From: Takifugu bimaculatus
Lineage: Eukaryota; Chordata; Actinopteri; Tetraodontiformes; Tetraodontidae
Direction: 5' to 3'
DNA: 64,000 bases
Assembly: GCA_004026145.2 (NCBI GenBank)
Contig: CP034984.1
Location: 1,399,946-1,463,945, forward strand
Shown here: one piece after another, positions 36,860 to 49,340 of the stretch
Numbering within the stretch: the first letter of the stretch is position 1
Layout of the letters: every line of letters begins with the position of its first letter
Position numbers and translations under genes: made by a program
Notes under the pieces: model-generated
Told to the model about the DNA's origin: nothing
What the model saw: only the letters and a program-made list of their open reading frames with translations
The model's database searches: none

Positions 36860-37010
36860 TTTGCATGTTAATATTCATAGGGCAGTGTGTTGGATTATTA
36901 ATTATTAAGCGCAGTAAAGAAGCGCAGCGCTTCAACATTAGCGTGTCTTGCTCTTTCATCCACGGCACCTCAGGACGGACATTCTGAGGTGAAAGCAAAC
37001 ATTATTCACA
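36860..37010. promoter_or_regulatory. Candidate regulatory block with GC-rich palindrome
   Basis: TTAATTA (36898-36904), GTTAATATTCATAG and the palindrome GAAGCGC-A-GCGCTTC (36919-36933) lie within 90 bases. Conservation untested. Confidence 0.28.
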
Positions 37011-37579
37011 AAACGGGGCCGGAAGAGTGGAATCTTCTCGGCGCCGAGGCCTTCTAAGCGAATAAAGAGTTATAATCATGCAAGAGCGATGCTTTTGCAT
37101 GATTAATCTGAGCCAGGAGGCAGAGGAGGCCCAAGTTTTCCATCAAATCTAACGGCAGGCGACTGTAAAATATAAACCCTGCTTTGAGTTTTCTGCGCCG
37201 TGTGGAAGTTTGAGCACTTCCTGTGCAACTTTCCAGGTAAAGCAGCTTAAACCTTTCCTCCGCATAGCCAGGACTGTCTGTCACGGCATGCCAGAGCTCA
37301 AGTGGGACCTCCTGTGAGAGCTGGTTGGACGTCCACACCTGAGCGTCCCTCTCCAGGTTCCTGACAGGTGATGACTGAGGTGGTCCCGCGTCCATGTGAA
37401 AACACACTGGTGTTGGAGGGCTGCAGACACGAGGCGGGCTCTTTTAGGGATCTGATCAGTTCTTCTGGACTTGGCACTAAATTGTTCCACGGACGGGAAT
37501 GAAGCAGAGCCGCACCTGATCTGCGTCGACACGAGTCGAAATCAAACGCGTGTAAGCGCCCTGCTATCTATTTCAGTTC

Positions 37580-37850
37580 ATTGGTGCCCTGAAAACCTCA
37601 GTGCCGTCTGACTGGAATTGAATTAACAATTTCCCAGCTGATTTGCTCTTTTTAAAACCCTCATTACACACAAGCATTGTATGTATTCTGGAACCCCTCT
37701 GAGGAATCTGGAACAAGGAATCTATGTTCATCCTATCATCGCCGGGCTGTAATATTGTAATCAATTAGCACGGATGAGCTAATTGTCCAATCTCTCAGTC
37801 TCTAATTAACCCCGGAAATATAAATGGGACAAACGAATGTGCCGCTGTTT
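37580..37850. promoter_or_regulatory. Candidate regulatory block with inverted CAATTAGC pair
   Basis: CAATTAGC (37762-37769) and its complement GCTAATTG (37778-37785) face each other across 8 bases, followed by CTCTAATTAACCCC. The earlier part has TGAATTAACAATTTCC. Paired homeodomain cores in unique DNA suggest an enhancer. Conservation untested. Confidence 0.33.
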
Positions 37851-39879
37851 TTCAAAAAGGGGATGAGCCCGTGCTCTCGGTAACGTGGTCGGGTTCTTCG
37901 GCGGGTCGTCAATATGCATGAGCTACATCAAAGCGCGGAGGCAGAAATGAGGCCTGCACAAAAGCGGAACACATTTCACTTCCAGAATATGCAAATCTGT
38001 TGGTTTTTGTTGAACTCCCGTGTTTGCATAACTTGGGTCGACGCAGTCTGAGGGTGTGTTTCTGCGGCGCTACAAAACACACCGTCCTCTGGGATAGTTT
38101 ACTTTAAAAGGCGCGCTCAGAGCTCGGCATAAACACTCGGAATCTCAATGCTTCCAAATTGCTGCGGCACAAATGCGTTTGAATCCACATCACGGGGGGT
38201 GCGTTTGATGCGAGCCGATCGCTATCGTCGAGTCACAGGAGCGTCACGTGTGGAGGTGACGCGGCTGTCACGCTGTAGACAAAACAGTGTCAATACCTGA
38301 CCGGTTCCGTTTCGGTGACGCTGCTGGAATTTCACAGGCGACTGTCAGCAAGATGGTTGGATTGCTTGATCGTTCAAGGGAGTCAACCTGACGCCACGAG
38401 TCAGTGGCACAAAACAACAACGCACAAAACAACAATGCTACTGAACAAGCAGCCGGTGATTCCATAAGGATAAAGCAAAAGCTGTCAATACATTCCAAAA
38501 ATCCCACAATGTTATAATCGTGGGATCTAATGGCCAGCCAGTAAATATTCCTTTTTCCCATCCATTTCCGACCAACATACAGAGTCAGTCCCAAAATGGC
38601 GGCCGACTTTTATATTTTACTTTATTTTTTTACAATGTTATGGCCTCCCTCTTTTGTTCTGTTGTTGTCACATTTGAAACCGAATGGCATCTTTCACCTG
38701 ACTCCATCGGCAGAGAGACATCCTGCATTCATCTTTAATATTCGCCGGTTGTTAATTATTAAAGGTATGTATTTGAATTATAAATATACTAGTTATACAG
38801 AAGTAGGCAAAGCAGGCATATAGCCCCGGGCTAAATTCCTCCATTACCCATTATTTCCCAGTCTGCCGTCTTATATGCCTGCCTCCTATTCCTATGTCAT
38901 CTCAAAAAAACACCCAGGCATTCCTTTGTACTCACCTACCCCCTCCCCACTTTGGCCACCCGAAAAAAAAAGGAACACTCCTCCTCCATACGTATGTGTG
39001 CTGCTTCCTTGAAGTAGGATGTCACACTTGTCTTAAATATAATGAATCACTTTTTTCAAGGCATCCCTGGATCCCAAACACTCCCCGCAGAAACCTGCCC
39101 GGTCCTCCCCCGTTCTGAGCCTTCCTACGTGTCACAAATCATCCGCCGTGGCGGGCACCCCGCTAAATCATTAACATTGTCAGAAATGACTGGGGCCAAG
39201 AATGGGAAGAGCCCCGAGATGCAGCCGAGGAGTGAGGAGCATGATGGGGAATATGGAGCGGTAAACAAAGAGACGCAGCCTTATACCCACTCTGCACTTC
39301 TCCTTGCTCTTCTCCTTCTGCCTCTCCTTTGTTTTACTTCCTTTTTTCTCTCTTCACTGGGATTTTTGAAAAAAAAAACAACAAGAAAGAGGTACAGTGA
39401 GGGGGGGGGGAAGTAAAGAAACTGTCAAAAACAAAGTTTAACAACTTCCATGAAACTCAACTCCCATTTTTTCGGCTTCTACCTTGGAGTATTTCTATAA
39501 AAAATAAAATAATAAAAAAGCACTTTGTTGTAAACAGGCTATAGAACCGCAGCAGATTATTTGCGTCCATCGAGAAAACGGCTTCCCTCCATTTGATTCC
39601 TTGAATAAATCTATGTTGGTCTTAAATTTCCCATCGTATGACGTTATAATTTGCTATGTCCTACTGTGATGCTATTTATAAGGCGATTTCCATTTAACCC
39701 TATAGCTAAGCTATACTGTGAGCGTGCACTCCTGTGCCATCATCCATCAAAAGGATTGCTAATTTTCCTTCAATTTCCGTTGCTCTCCAAAGAATCTAAA
39801 GGATGATTGATAATAGATGAAGGAAAAGCACAGTGGTACTGTTTTTAACCCTGCTCAAGTCATTAATCCACTTTATACC

Positions 39880-40130
39880 CATGAAGGTAGTAAAGGAGAC
39901 AATGAATTAGTCATTAAAGCACAGGTCAGTTTATTAGAATTCCTGATTGAACTGTAAAATGACTTCTGCCGGGCCGACGGGGATCTGTGAAACCAGGGAG
40001 AATAAAGGAGGCTGAGGAATTCCTGCCCGAGTGTTGTTCTGTCACGGTGGAAGTGACAGAGGTGCATCAGCAGCCATCACTCGCCTGACAAACCGACGCT
40101 TAATTAGCGCGCCGAACGCCGTCAGAGAAG
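39880..40130. promoter_or_regulatory. Candidate regulatory block with inverted TGACAG pair
   Basis: CTGTCAC (40039-40045) and GTGACAG (40053-40059) form an inverted pair of MEIS/TGIF-type TGACAG words seven bases apart. AATGAATTAGTCATTAAAGC lies at the start of the block and GCTTAATTAGCGCG at the end. Conservation untested. Confidence 0.33.
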
Positions 40131-40450
40131 AACCACGTCAGGAGCCGTTTGAAATAGATCAAAGGATCAAAGCAGAGAAGTGATGAAGACAACGCGCACA
40201 CACCACACAGACACATGCGCGCACACCCTGTAGTAACAGTTTATTTGGTTGAACTCGCGCCGCGTCTTTGTTGCTACGTAATGCTACTGATGTGAGCGCT
40301 GGCTTATGTTTGTCACCGTTTATTAAGTCATGCGGTTGTTGGCTCCGCTCCACAGGAAAAGCTCGGATGGCCTCGGATGTTTTGCTGCTTCCTAAAATGG
40401 AGAAACGAGCTAATGAGCACTCGTGGGGTGGGGGTCACTCAGGGATCCAA

Positions 40451-40456
40451 GTGTGT

Positions 40457-40487
<31 letters not shown>

Positions 40488-40491
40488 GGGG
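40451..40491. repeat. (GT)10 followed by G21
   Basis: Perfect GT run followed by a homopolymer of about 21 G. A G run of this length may also hide a length error in the assembly. Confidence 0.95.
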
Positions 40492-40799
40492 TGTAATGGA
40501 TAGCATCAAATCAAAACAAGTTGGCAAAGGTTAAACAATGGACTCAGTCTGTTGCATCTGTTCGTGGGTTTTCGCCACGGCAGGAAACAACTGCTCAGAC
40601 ATTGTGTCAGGAACAAAGTGAAAATAAACTGAAATTTGATACCCGAATAAGGACCAAAAGTCTGTTTCCCTTCCAAACGTACATCTCTACTGTAAGGAGA
40701 ACACCGCTGATGCTCCAAAAATCGCTAGAATCGCAGCTATGCACGCGTTAGCATGAACAGCGTTGCCACGAGAGCCTGCATGAACACATATCCAACTTA

Positions 40800-41070
40800 T
40801 GAAAAGCCATAATAGGACAGTTGAGCTATGCCATTATTAGGCAGAATTCCCTGCCGAGTAAACATCTCACTCCATTAAACGGTGATTTTTGAGGCCCGGG
40901 TAAACTGTTTCCATGGCAGCAAACATAATATTGTGCCTTTATGTAAACAACAGTGTTTGCGAATAGGATATGTAGATCAACATAAACAGCCGAGCATAAA
41001 TATAAATGATAACAGGGGCCGCAACTGTTGCAGGGACCCAGCGCGTCATGCCAGTGGGATAAATTGTGCG
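40800..41070. promoter_or_regulatory. Candidate regulatory block with forkhead-site cluster
   Basis: Four forkhead-type words within 70 bases: GCAAACA (40919-40925), GTAAACA (40943-40949), TGTTTGC (40954-40960) and ATAAACA (40982-40988). The second and third form an inverted pair. Unique DNA; conservation untested. Confidence 0.33.
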
Positions 41071-41375
41071 TAAAAAAGTGTGTATTCATTTGAAGAGCTG
41101 GTTGCAGAGGAAGGCCACTTATGGGAGGGGAAGACCTGGGAGGACCTGGGAGGAACAGTCGGCGTTCCTCTGTGTGTCTCTCTGGACCCAGTTAGTGTCA
41201 CCAGTAGTCCCAGCCTGCCTCCAAATGGAACTTTCCTTTCCTGCTTTGGAAATGAGCGCCTGCCTCGGCTTGGGTTTGATATTTATTCCTTCAGTTTATG
41301 TGACGGGAACAAGGCGCATTAATCAACATCTCAGTTTTCACGTCACTGTAAATGTGTCATGCCCTCCCTCCCTTG

Positions 41376-41392
41376 CCCCCCCCCCCCCCCCC
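41376..41392. repeat. C17 homopolymer
   Basis: Uninterrupted C run, intergenic. Confidence 0.95.
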
Positions 41393-42829
41393 TTCCTCGC
41401 AGCGCGGTGGCCTCAGCACGGCTTCAATCAGCAAATCAGCACTGTAACTCTAATGAGTGAAATTGCTTATGAGGGGAATCTGTTTCCGATGGTGGGCCCG
41501 ATGATTAATGCTCACTGACAACGCGTCTTTCCTCCAGGAGCTCTGCTGGGCCGCGGCAGCTGCATGACGCCACCTCCTCCGCGATGCCCCCTCTCCTCTT
41601 GACATCCCAGAGGGGGAGAGGGATGAAGCGGAGATGCTGCCGAGGGGCTGTGGCGAGCATTACGCGACAACTCGCTGCTGAGCCCCCCTGGGAAACGGCT
41701 TTTACTTCTGCACTCTCGTTAGACTTTTCGAGAAGGGGGAACCGCTCAGAACACCTGAAATCGGCACGGACGGCGAGACACCTCAAGACAACAGTGTCCA
41801 AAATTTAATAAATTTGCTTCTTGATTCTAATTAGCTGGGTTCCAGGAGTTGATGACACTGAAATGCATGATGGGGCAAAAGCACGTAACCACCAGGATGT
41901 TTCCAGGCCTAAGTGACCAACAAGGATGGCTGTTTAAAGAAGCCGACAGCCAAAACGGGTCATCCAGTGCACACAGAAGAAAAGCAGTCAATACATCTTA
42001 AAATCTTTGATCTTTTATAAAGAAAGCGGTATGCGTGGCCTCTCATAAATTCTCCTACTCTCTTAGCACTTTTTTAGCATTAGCACATCATTCCGGGCCA
42101 TAACAGAACACAGAGAGGTAAAATAGCATGTATGTGTGAGCTTGAATGGTGTCCAGTTGTGGCCGTTATCATGAGTAACACAATTCTCAATATTGGACCG
42201 TACCAACATCTTCACCCCGCTACAGCACGCCCACTGCAAGGCTGGTGCCGCAGACCTAAAGGAGACATTTGGTGTGGAAAGTGTCTCCGGTCACTGTGTT
42301 TCGCAGAACTCTGAGGGGAATCTGGTGGCTGCAGGTCGCCTCTGACCACAGCTGCTCAGCTGTTTCCATTTCATCATGGATGTAAATCTCATCAGGCTCC
42401 TGTCAGCGCTGAGAGATGGTTTCCCCCTAATGGTCATTTATGAATGTCTTATTAATGCCGGGAGAGTAGCAGTCACACTCACACCAGCAATCTGGAAACA
42501 TACATTCAGTCAAACGCCAAATGCTGCTTTGCTCTGTACTGCACCTTGATATCATACATACCTGTCCAGACATTAGTGTCTCATCTCTCTCTACAGCCGG
42601 AGAAGTCACTCAGGTTTAATAAGAAAGTATTCATCTCCATATTTTCCACCTCAGGAGAATGTCTTATCAGCTATAGCCATTCTATAAACTGCATTACACA
42701 GAGTCTGAAACACTTATCCTTGGTTTGTGGGGCTCTAATGTAACATGCACCATTATCAAAGAATTCCTACCTAACGACCCAACTAACCCGAATACTCCTT
42801 TCCTCATTCCAAACTGATGAGATGAAACC

Positions 42830-43300
42830 CCACTGAGCCAATGAGCTTCAACAAAACTGGCTTGATTGCCAGGGCTTTAGCGCCAATGATCCCGCAATAA
42901 CAAGGAGCATATTGTACCATCAGCGCGCCATGGCACAGCCTTTTCTGGGCTAGCGGGCTCTCAGATGCTTGGGCTCAATGATGGAGGTAATGACTCTCAT
43001 GATCCTTCAGCACAGGTGAAAAGGTAACCATGTGGACGGAGGGGAAATTACAGGGAGACGGGAAGCATTAGGAGCTAAATGCTAAATCTCAATAATTGAA
43101 AAAGTTAAAGACTTCGGAAAGATTAGCAACATGAGATTTAGAGTCATGTCAGTCAGGCACATACATCCGCTGCCAAGTAAATCATTATCACAGCGAGACC
43201 GTCGGCGCCGCTCCCCATCACTATCAATATTTTGAGCAAAGCTGCTGCACTTTGCACAACTTTACGCGAGGTGGATTGACAGTATTATCAGGCATCGAAA
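42830..43300. promoter_or_regulatory. Candidate regulatory block upstream of meis2
   Basis: About 470 bases of unique DNA with CTTGATTGCC, CGCAATAACAAG, CTCAATAATTG, AAATCATTATCAC and GGATTGACAG (43274-43283, one base off the PBX-MEIS consensus). Conservation untested. Confidence 0.3.
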
Positions 43301-44039
43301 ACGCATTCCTTGTCATTTGCGCGGTAAAAACACCCAATCATCCCATCCCTGCCAGATGCCACACTGGTGGCAGCCAGAGGAGTGAAAATAATAATTTTGA
43401 CGATCAAGATATGACTGACACCAAAACAAAGAGCAGTCCTGACTCATTGTGGATTCATTTGGAATTGTTGACATTTGGTATTTGTCACAGCAAGGCCTTG
43501 GATGTGTGACGGAAATAGCACAGCTGCATTTGTGCTATTGCTATTCATTGTTATGATTCACTAAATGCAACTTATATGGTGTGAACGTTCAGAGAAATAC
43601 TGCTCTTTCCTGTCTATCTGTATTTGTGTCACACATGTAAATATGAGTAACTTTGCTCGTTATGGCTAAATACTGCTCACCTATTTATTCAGCTCCGGTA
43701 CAGCAAACTTTATTCCTGAAAGAAGATGAACTTTTTTGGACTTTTCCAATTTCCAAGTGGAGGCTAAACTCCAGGTTAACAGGGATTGTGAAAGGACAAA
43801 GGGAAAGCAGCATCAGCATTGCTTCACATATCACTCTGTCTGCTATCACCACTCATGCATGCTAAGTTCCTGCTGCTAACTACCACAGCAGTTCCGATAA
43901 TGCTTCTTGGCTAGGGGAAGACAGGTTGATAGCTGTCAGGGAGGGACAGAGAATAAATGACGGAGACCCATTGGGGCACCTCTAAGGCGCATTAGGGACC
44001 TCAGAATCCCATTCCCCAAACACAGGATGAAGAATCATT

Positions 44040-44560
44040 TTGCCACAAAGGCAGAGGGTCACCCATCACTGTCTAATGCATGCCATGATTAATCACAGGG
44101 ATGGATCAACATTACGTCCCATTCAGGCTGACTCCTAATTGCCTTCGCCATCTAACCCATCCATTGCCCTAATGATCGTAGCGTCTGCTCCCTTGCTCAC
44201 ATGGTGGACTGTCGCTTTGCAGAGCCAGACTCCCTTAAACATCATCACCGGCTGAGAACCCTCTCCAGAAACCTTCCCCTAACCATGAATATGTGGATAA
44301 ATGGATCCGGCTTCCTCGCCCGTGGCCCCGTGTTTATATTCCCCGCCGTACGTCTGCGAGTGTTAATGTATGTAGATTTCATTTCTGATGAGTGATTATT
44401 TGACTGCTCATTTTGCCTGAGATTTATGGTGCTCTCTCTATCTCCTGACTGCAGTGCCACTCTTATCTTTAATAAAAGAGATGAGGACATTAATCAGGTT
44501 TTGTTGGCTGCCCTTACTAAGACATTAAATGCATTGTATGGGGTAAGTAAACACGCTTCA
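44040..44560. promoter_or_regulatory. Candidate regulatory block upstream of meis2
   Basis: Unique block with CATGATTAATCAC, GAGTGATTATTTGAC, CTTATCTTTAATAAAAG, GACATTAATCAGG and GACATTAAATGC. Parts stay open in several frames, which is a composition effect. Conservation untested. Confidence 0.3.
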
Positions 44561-46379
44561 CATCCTTCTCTCCTATAGTCAAGAGGGGGGGCAGAGAGAG
44601 GCAGCAAAGAGGGGGAAAAATCCTCATTATATTTATCATAATTTCCCATCTGCTGTTTTTGAAGCAATGTACCATGAGCACATAAAGTGTATTACAACTG
44701 TGCATAAATTCAACTGATTTGTGGCTGGAGTAGCTAATTCCTTGAGTACATTTTAGAAAAACAAGCACTGAGCCCTGAAATTGCAATTCCATAAAGGCTT
44801 TAAATTACCGAGCACAGAATCAAGAACTTGCATGATGCGTTGCGCGCGGCGAACATGCGGCGCTCGCCGGGGTAGAGACAATAAAACCTGAGATGAGTGA
44901 GCCGTACGCTCGGGCAAAGGAAAGAAAGAAGGGACAGGCTGGCTCCGTGACAGAGGAGGGACTGTTCCTGCCTCTCGTTTTACCCTTTTAACCACAAGCA
45001 TGCATTCGAAAGGACACGTTTGGCTTTATTTAAGCCCCTCGTCATCAAATCTATCTCTCTCGGTCTCATATTTGTGGCGGCTTGGTGGATGGATGCCAGC
45101 TCGGCGCGTAAAGCCTCATTCACGAGCAGTTAAAATGGAATGAATGTTTTATTACCAGAGAGGGGAGGACGTGTGTGCGGAGAAATACTCCCTGACAACA
45201 GCGCAGGAACATTAGAACACAGAAAAAATCCACTCTTTCATTTCCCAGAATCCCAATAAGATGGACCGATTGAAATAAAGAAATTCATATTCTCATATTT
45301 TCCACTTCGGATGACTTGTGCGTCTCGGCCAAGTCAATAAAAAACTCCCGACCTGCTTATTTTGTTATCATGTAAACTTCAGTGTCACATCGGCTGGGAT
45401 CATATATTAATATTTCATGTCATTCTCCCCTGCCTGCCTCTCTGCCTTCCCTCGTGAGCTTCCATCCTATCGCCTCTTCCCTCCTCCTTCACCTTCCTGC
45501 TTCCTTCCTCCATCTCCAAAGAGTCATTTGGGATCAACATGAGCAAGAGTTTTCATATCAGGTAAATGAATATCTTTATCACCGAGGCGGGAGCCGGACC
45601 GCTCCGGGAGCTGGAGAGAATAATCACACAGAGCAAACAGAGAAGCGCTCAGGAACACCAGCCTCTCTCAGGCTCCCACACTGCTCTCTGTGTACGCCTA
45701 AATAGCCTGCTGACTGGCCGTGGACGCCGCGGGATCAATGGCCTTCTGTGGCTTAGCCTTGACCTCTGACCTTTGATGAGCCCAGAGGACAAATGAGAAG
45801 ACGGGGCGGTCAAACAGGAGGAGTTTTTTTTTTCTTTTCAAATGTTTGCTATGATTTCTTACTGAAAGTTGTATTTGCTCAGGTTTTATTCACGCATATG
45901 TACATTTGCTGTGATAGGAGGGTAAATATGAGCCACTCAGTGGTTCATTCCCACCTAGCAGTGCACTATTACGTGGTACGTTCGGTTGCACTCATCTGAC
46001 TTGCGTTTCCACCAGGGGGTGCGTTGCCCAGACCGCTAGCGCTGCGTCAGCTAATTCCAAACCAGGAAAATACTGCAGATTGTTATTTTTGTCATTATTA
46101 ATAGTCATTATATTATAATAATTTAGCTGCACAATCTCTGTTCCACCTGTTTTTACTTAAAAAAACATCTAAATAAATACCTAAAGTAATCCCCTGAGTA
46201 CAATACTCATTAAAGTCCATTAAATGGCAATAAAATATTATTGGTATAGGTAAGAAATATTGAAAGTATACCTAAAACTGTCACTTTTATAGTGAATGAA
46301 CAGGATAATATATATCCAGAAAGATTATGATTATATTCACATCCTCCAGAATGATCATGGAGCTCATAAAGAGCTTAAA

Positions 46380-46680
46380 TTTAATATAATGCCTTCAGTC
46401 AGCTTAATTGAATGGTAATTGCCACTTTGGACGCAGAGGTTTGATGAAACTAATTAAATTTGAAAGTTTTGTGGCTGCGACAGGAAACGTCTTCCCTGTC
46501 AGCAGAGCGAACGCCGTGTTTTCCGTACAGGTCCGACTGAACGCAGTGGAAAAATAACACGGCACATCGGAGGCTCCACTAATTACACTAGTGAGGAGGA
46601 GTGGTTGGCCACCATTAAAGGAAGGACTTTAATATGCTGGAGCTATAAATATTTTGAAATGTCACACCTTGGGAAGACTG
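46380..46680. promoter_or_regulatory. Candidate regulatory block upstream of meis2
   Basis: Unique DNA with CTTAATTGAATGGTAATTGCC, AACTAATTAAATTTG, CCACTAATTACAC, CCATTAAAGG and GCTATAAATATTTTG. Dense TAAT cores; conservation untested. Confidence 0.3.
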
Positions 46681-47279
46681 CATCCGACCATGGACGGGGT
46701 GATAAATCAGAGCCTGAGAAGAACCTGGAAAGAAAAGATGGCACTTTGGTATTTTAGAAATAATTACTTACTCAAAAGGGGTAATGAATGAAGCTATAAA
46801 TTAGGTTCAAACAGAACATTAAGAGAGGACAGTTTATAAAACTCTTTGCTACTCTTTAAAATTACCCTCTGAGAATATTGCCTGTTCTACCTCGACCATA
46901 ACTCATGGACATAAAAACATGTATGCAAAATATCAACTTCTCTTGATTAATTCAACATTAAATGATTCTGGCCTGCTACTTTTAATGTGATATTATTATT
47001 CCCCCGCCACGGCAACACCATAACTGCTCTTTCTTATTAATGTCCGTGACCAATCCTAACAATAAATCAGAGTGTCCTTTTCTTTAATCCACTTTTGAGC
47101 AAAGATGGGGCAGATACGACCCGTGAGAAGTTGTGTGGCCCGTGCGTGGCCACAAGCATTGGCGCTATCACATATACAGTTATAAATCTGAAGAAACCTT
47201 GGCAAGACTGCTGCATGGATGGAAGGAATTTATCCTCCATCCCTACAGAAGGAGGAGAAAAATGACAGGGCCCATCGTC

Positions 47280-48010
47280 TGAGGCTCATAAAAGTCTAAA
47301 TTAAATATCAAATGGAACCTCTGATGGATGGCGCTCCTGCCGTGGACGCCTGGCACGGAATCTGCCTCCCCTGTCTGACAGGACAGGTGCCGGCTTGGTG
47401 GGGAGCCTGACAACTTTGTTAGTGGGACCGTTGCTTGTACTGAAAAGAACAAACTGATGGAGATTGTTAAGAGATTATAAATGAGGAAAATATTCTGCGA
47501 TTAGGACTGAATGAGGATTCTTCAGGACCATCATGTTTATTCTCAACACTCTGGCCGATACTGGAAGACCCTTTCCCACTGCACCAGAATAGTGCGCAGT
47601 ATCATCGGGCTAAAATCGTACATTTTTAATCACCCATTGTCACCGCGCTTTACATTATCCCCGGAGAAAAGCCCGATCTGGGCCTGAGCCCACGGCTGAC
47701 GGACACGCCATTATTCACTTGCGCTTCCTCAGCTCTGAGAGAGGAGTGGGGACCGGCAGTAAAATGATGGCCTTAAGATTAATCCACCCCCACTTCCTCC
47801 CCAAATCACAGGGAAATGGAATGTTCCCAGCCCCTGATCACAAAGTTTTAATCATCTCCACGCTAGCCCGAACAGGAAGTGGGGACAGTGACCCTGAGGG
47901 TGGGATCGGCTCCGGTTTTGATGAGCTGGTGGCCCCTGATCAATACTTGTATTATTTCCCCTATACAAGCCTTAATGATGGGTCAGATCAGGGTCAGCAG
48001 TCCTTCGGCA
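47280..48010. promoter_or_regulatory. Candidate regulatory block with CTGTCTGACAG palindrome
   Basis: CTGTC-T-GACAG at 47371-47381 is an inverted TGACAG/SMAD-like palindrome. Further on come TTTTTAATCACCC, CTTAAGATTAATCC and GTTTTAATCATC. A 104-codon plus-strand frame (47719-48033) crosses the block but its translation looks like nothing known. Conservation untested. Confidence 0.3.
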
Positions 48011-49169
48011 TCCATCCAACATCGCCTCATTGAAAAAACACGATGCTGAAGGTCAAATGAGCAGAGCTTTCGACTCCAGCAGTAAAAAAAAGTTTCATTT
48101 TATAAATAGAAAGTAACACGTTCTTCGTTTCTGGCTGAAAAGGTGGAGGTGTATCAAACGTGAGCTGTCATTTGCTTTATTTAATGTCGTCACAGGATTC
48201 AGGTGAGCTGTTGAAGTTATTGCAGTCACCTGAGTCTCACCTTGCACCCCCACCCTGGTCAAACCCATTAGCCCTTCCTGCCTGGGCTTGTACCACTTAG
48301 CACGGGGGGAAGGGGTGATTTTGTTTTTGCAGAGGCGTTAATGATCTCTACGGCTTGAGGCTGGAGCGATGAACTCTTCTGAGCGTAGGACACTCGTGCC
48401 GCCTTTGTTGTGCCGCATTTCACAAGATTCGAGATCCCATTCGTCATCCGCCGAGAACATGCAGTTTCGTGCTTTCAGCCAAGTCTGTGGCGACTTATTG
48501 TGCAGCAGCCAAAAGACAAAGGCTGCTCTGCCTCTGTTCCGAGTGTGTGGAGGTGTGGGTGGTTATGCAGATCGCTAATTGTGCAGGCCACCGGGGGAAG
48601 AGTGAAGGGAATGGCAGCTTCCCCACAAGACGTGCTGAGGGAGGGAGGAATTGGTGTGAGCCTCCCTCCCTCCCTTTTCCCTCTCTCTCTCTCTTTCTCT
48701 TCCTTTCTCCTGCTTTTTCACTCTCTCCACCCTAAATTGGCAGCTGGCAGGCAAATAAATGCGGTGTGAAGTGAGCCCACTGAAGTGCAGGGTCCTGCTG
48801 TTCAGGCAACAAAGGAGCTCCATGCGAGGCATCTGCTGTTCAGTTATCAGAATACATTTAGTCACGTGCCTCCCTTCCCCTCGCCCTCGCTCCATTCCTC
48901 TTCCACCACTGCCCCGCAACATCCATTCTGTCAACTCTGGCCGAGCCTCTTTCTTTCTGCCCACTTCTCCTCATCGGCATTCTTCTCCAGAATGCTGCTG
49001 AAGTGTCTCCTCCGCTGACACCCCCCCACGTACACACCACCATCTCTGTGACATTCACTCATTTGCCACCATAATCCTTCTCCTCTCTTCTCTTGCTTGC
49101 CGCCTTTATTTAAACGGTTTAGGTCCAGCAGATAACCCCAGAGTGCTTCCTATCTGTACCGAAATGCAC

Positions 49170-49340
49170 TAACCCTACGTGAATGATCATGACGAGGCCC
49201 GAGGAAACAGCAGATGAATCTTAATGAGCCACGCTCACACAGGCAAAAGTAAATTGAGCTTACCACCATGATAAATTAACCTAATGAATGCAAGTGTTTT
49301 GAGGCACGCTAGCTTGGGCTGGAGCCAGATGGTCAATGCT
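49170..49340. promoter_or_regulatory. Candidate regulatory block upstream of meis2
   Basis: Unique DNA with AATGATCATGACG, CTTAATGAGCC, AGTAAATTGAGC, GATAAATTAACCTAATG and a CGCTAGC. Conservation untested. Confidence 0.25.

Noticed and set aside
38596..38823. ATGGCGGCCGAC start with a 75-codon plus-strand frame
   Set aside because: ATGGCGGCC is a common YY1-type word, and the translation soon becomes an AT-driven hydrophobic run with no similarity to a known protein.
44201..44395. 64-codon plus-strand frame
   Set aside because: It sits in an enhancer-like block that is open in more than one frame; no protein similarity.
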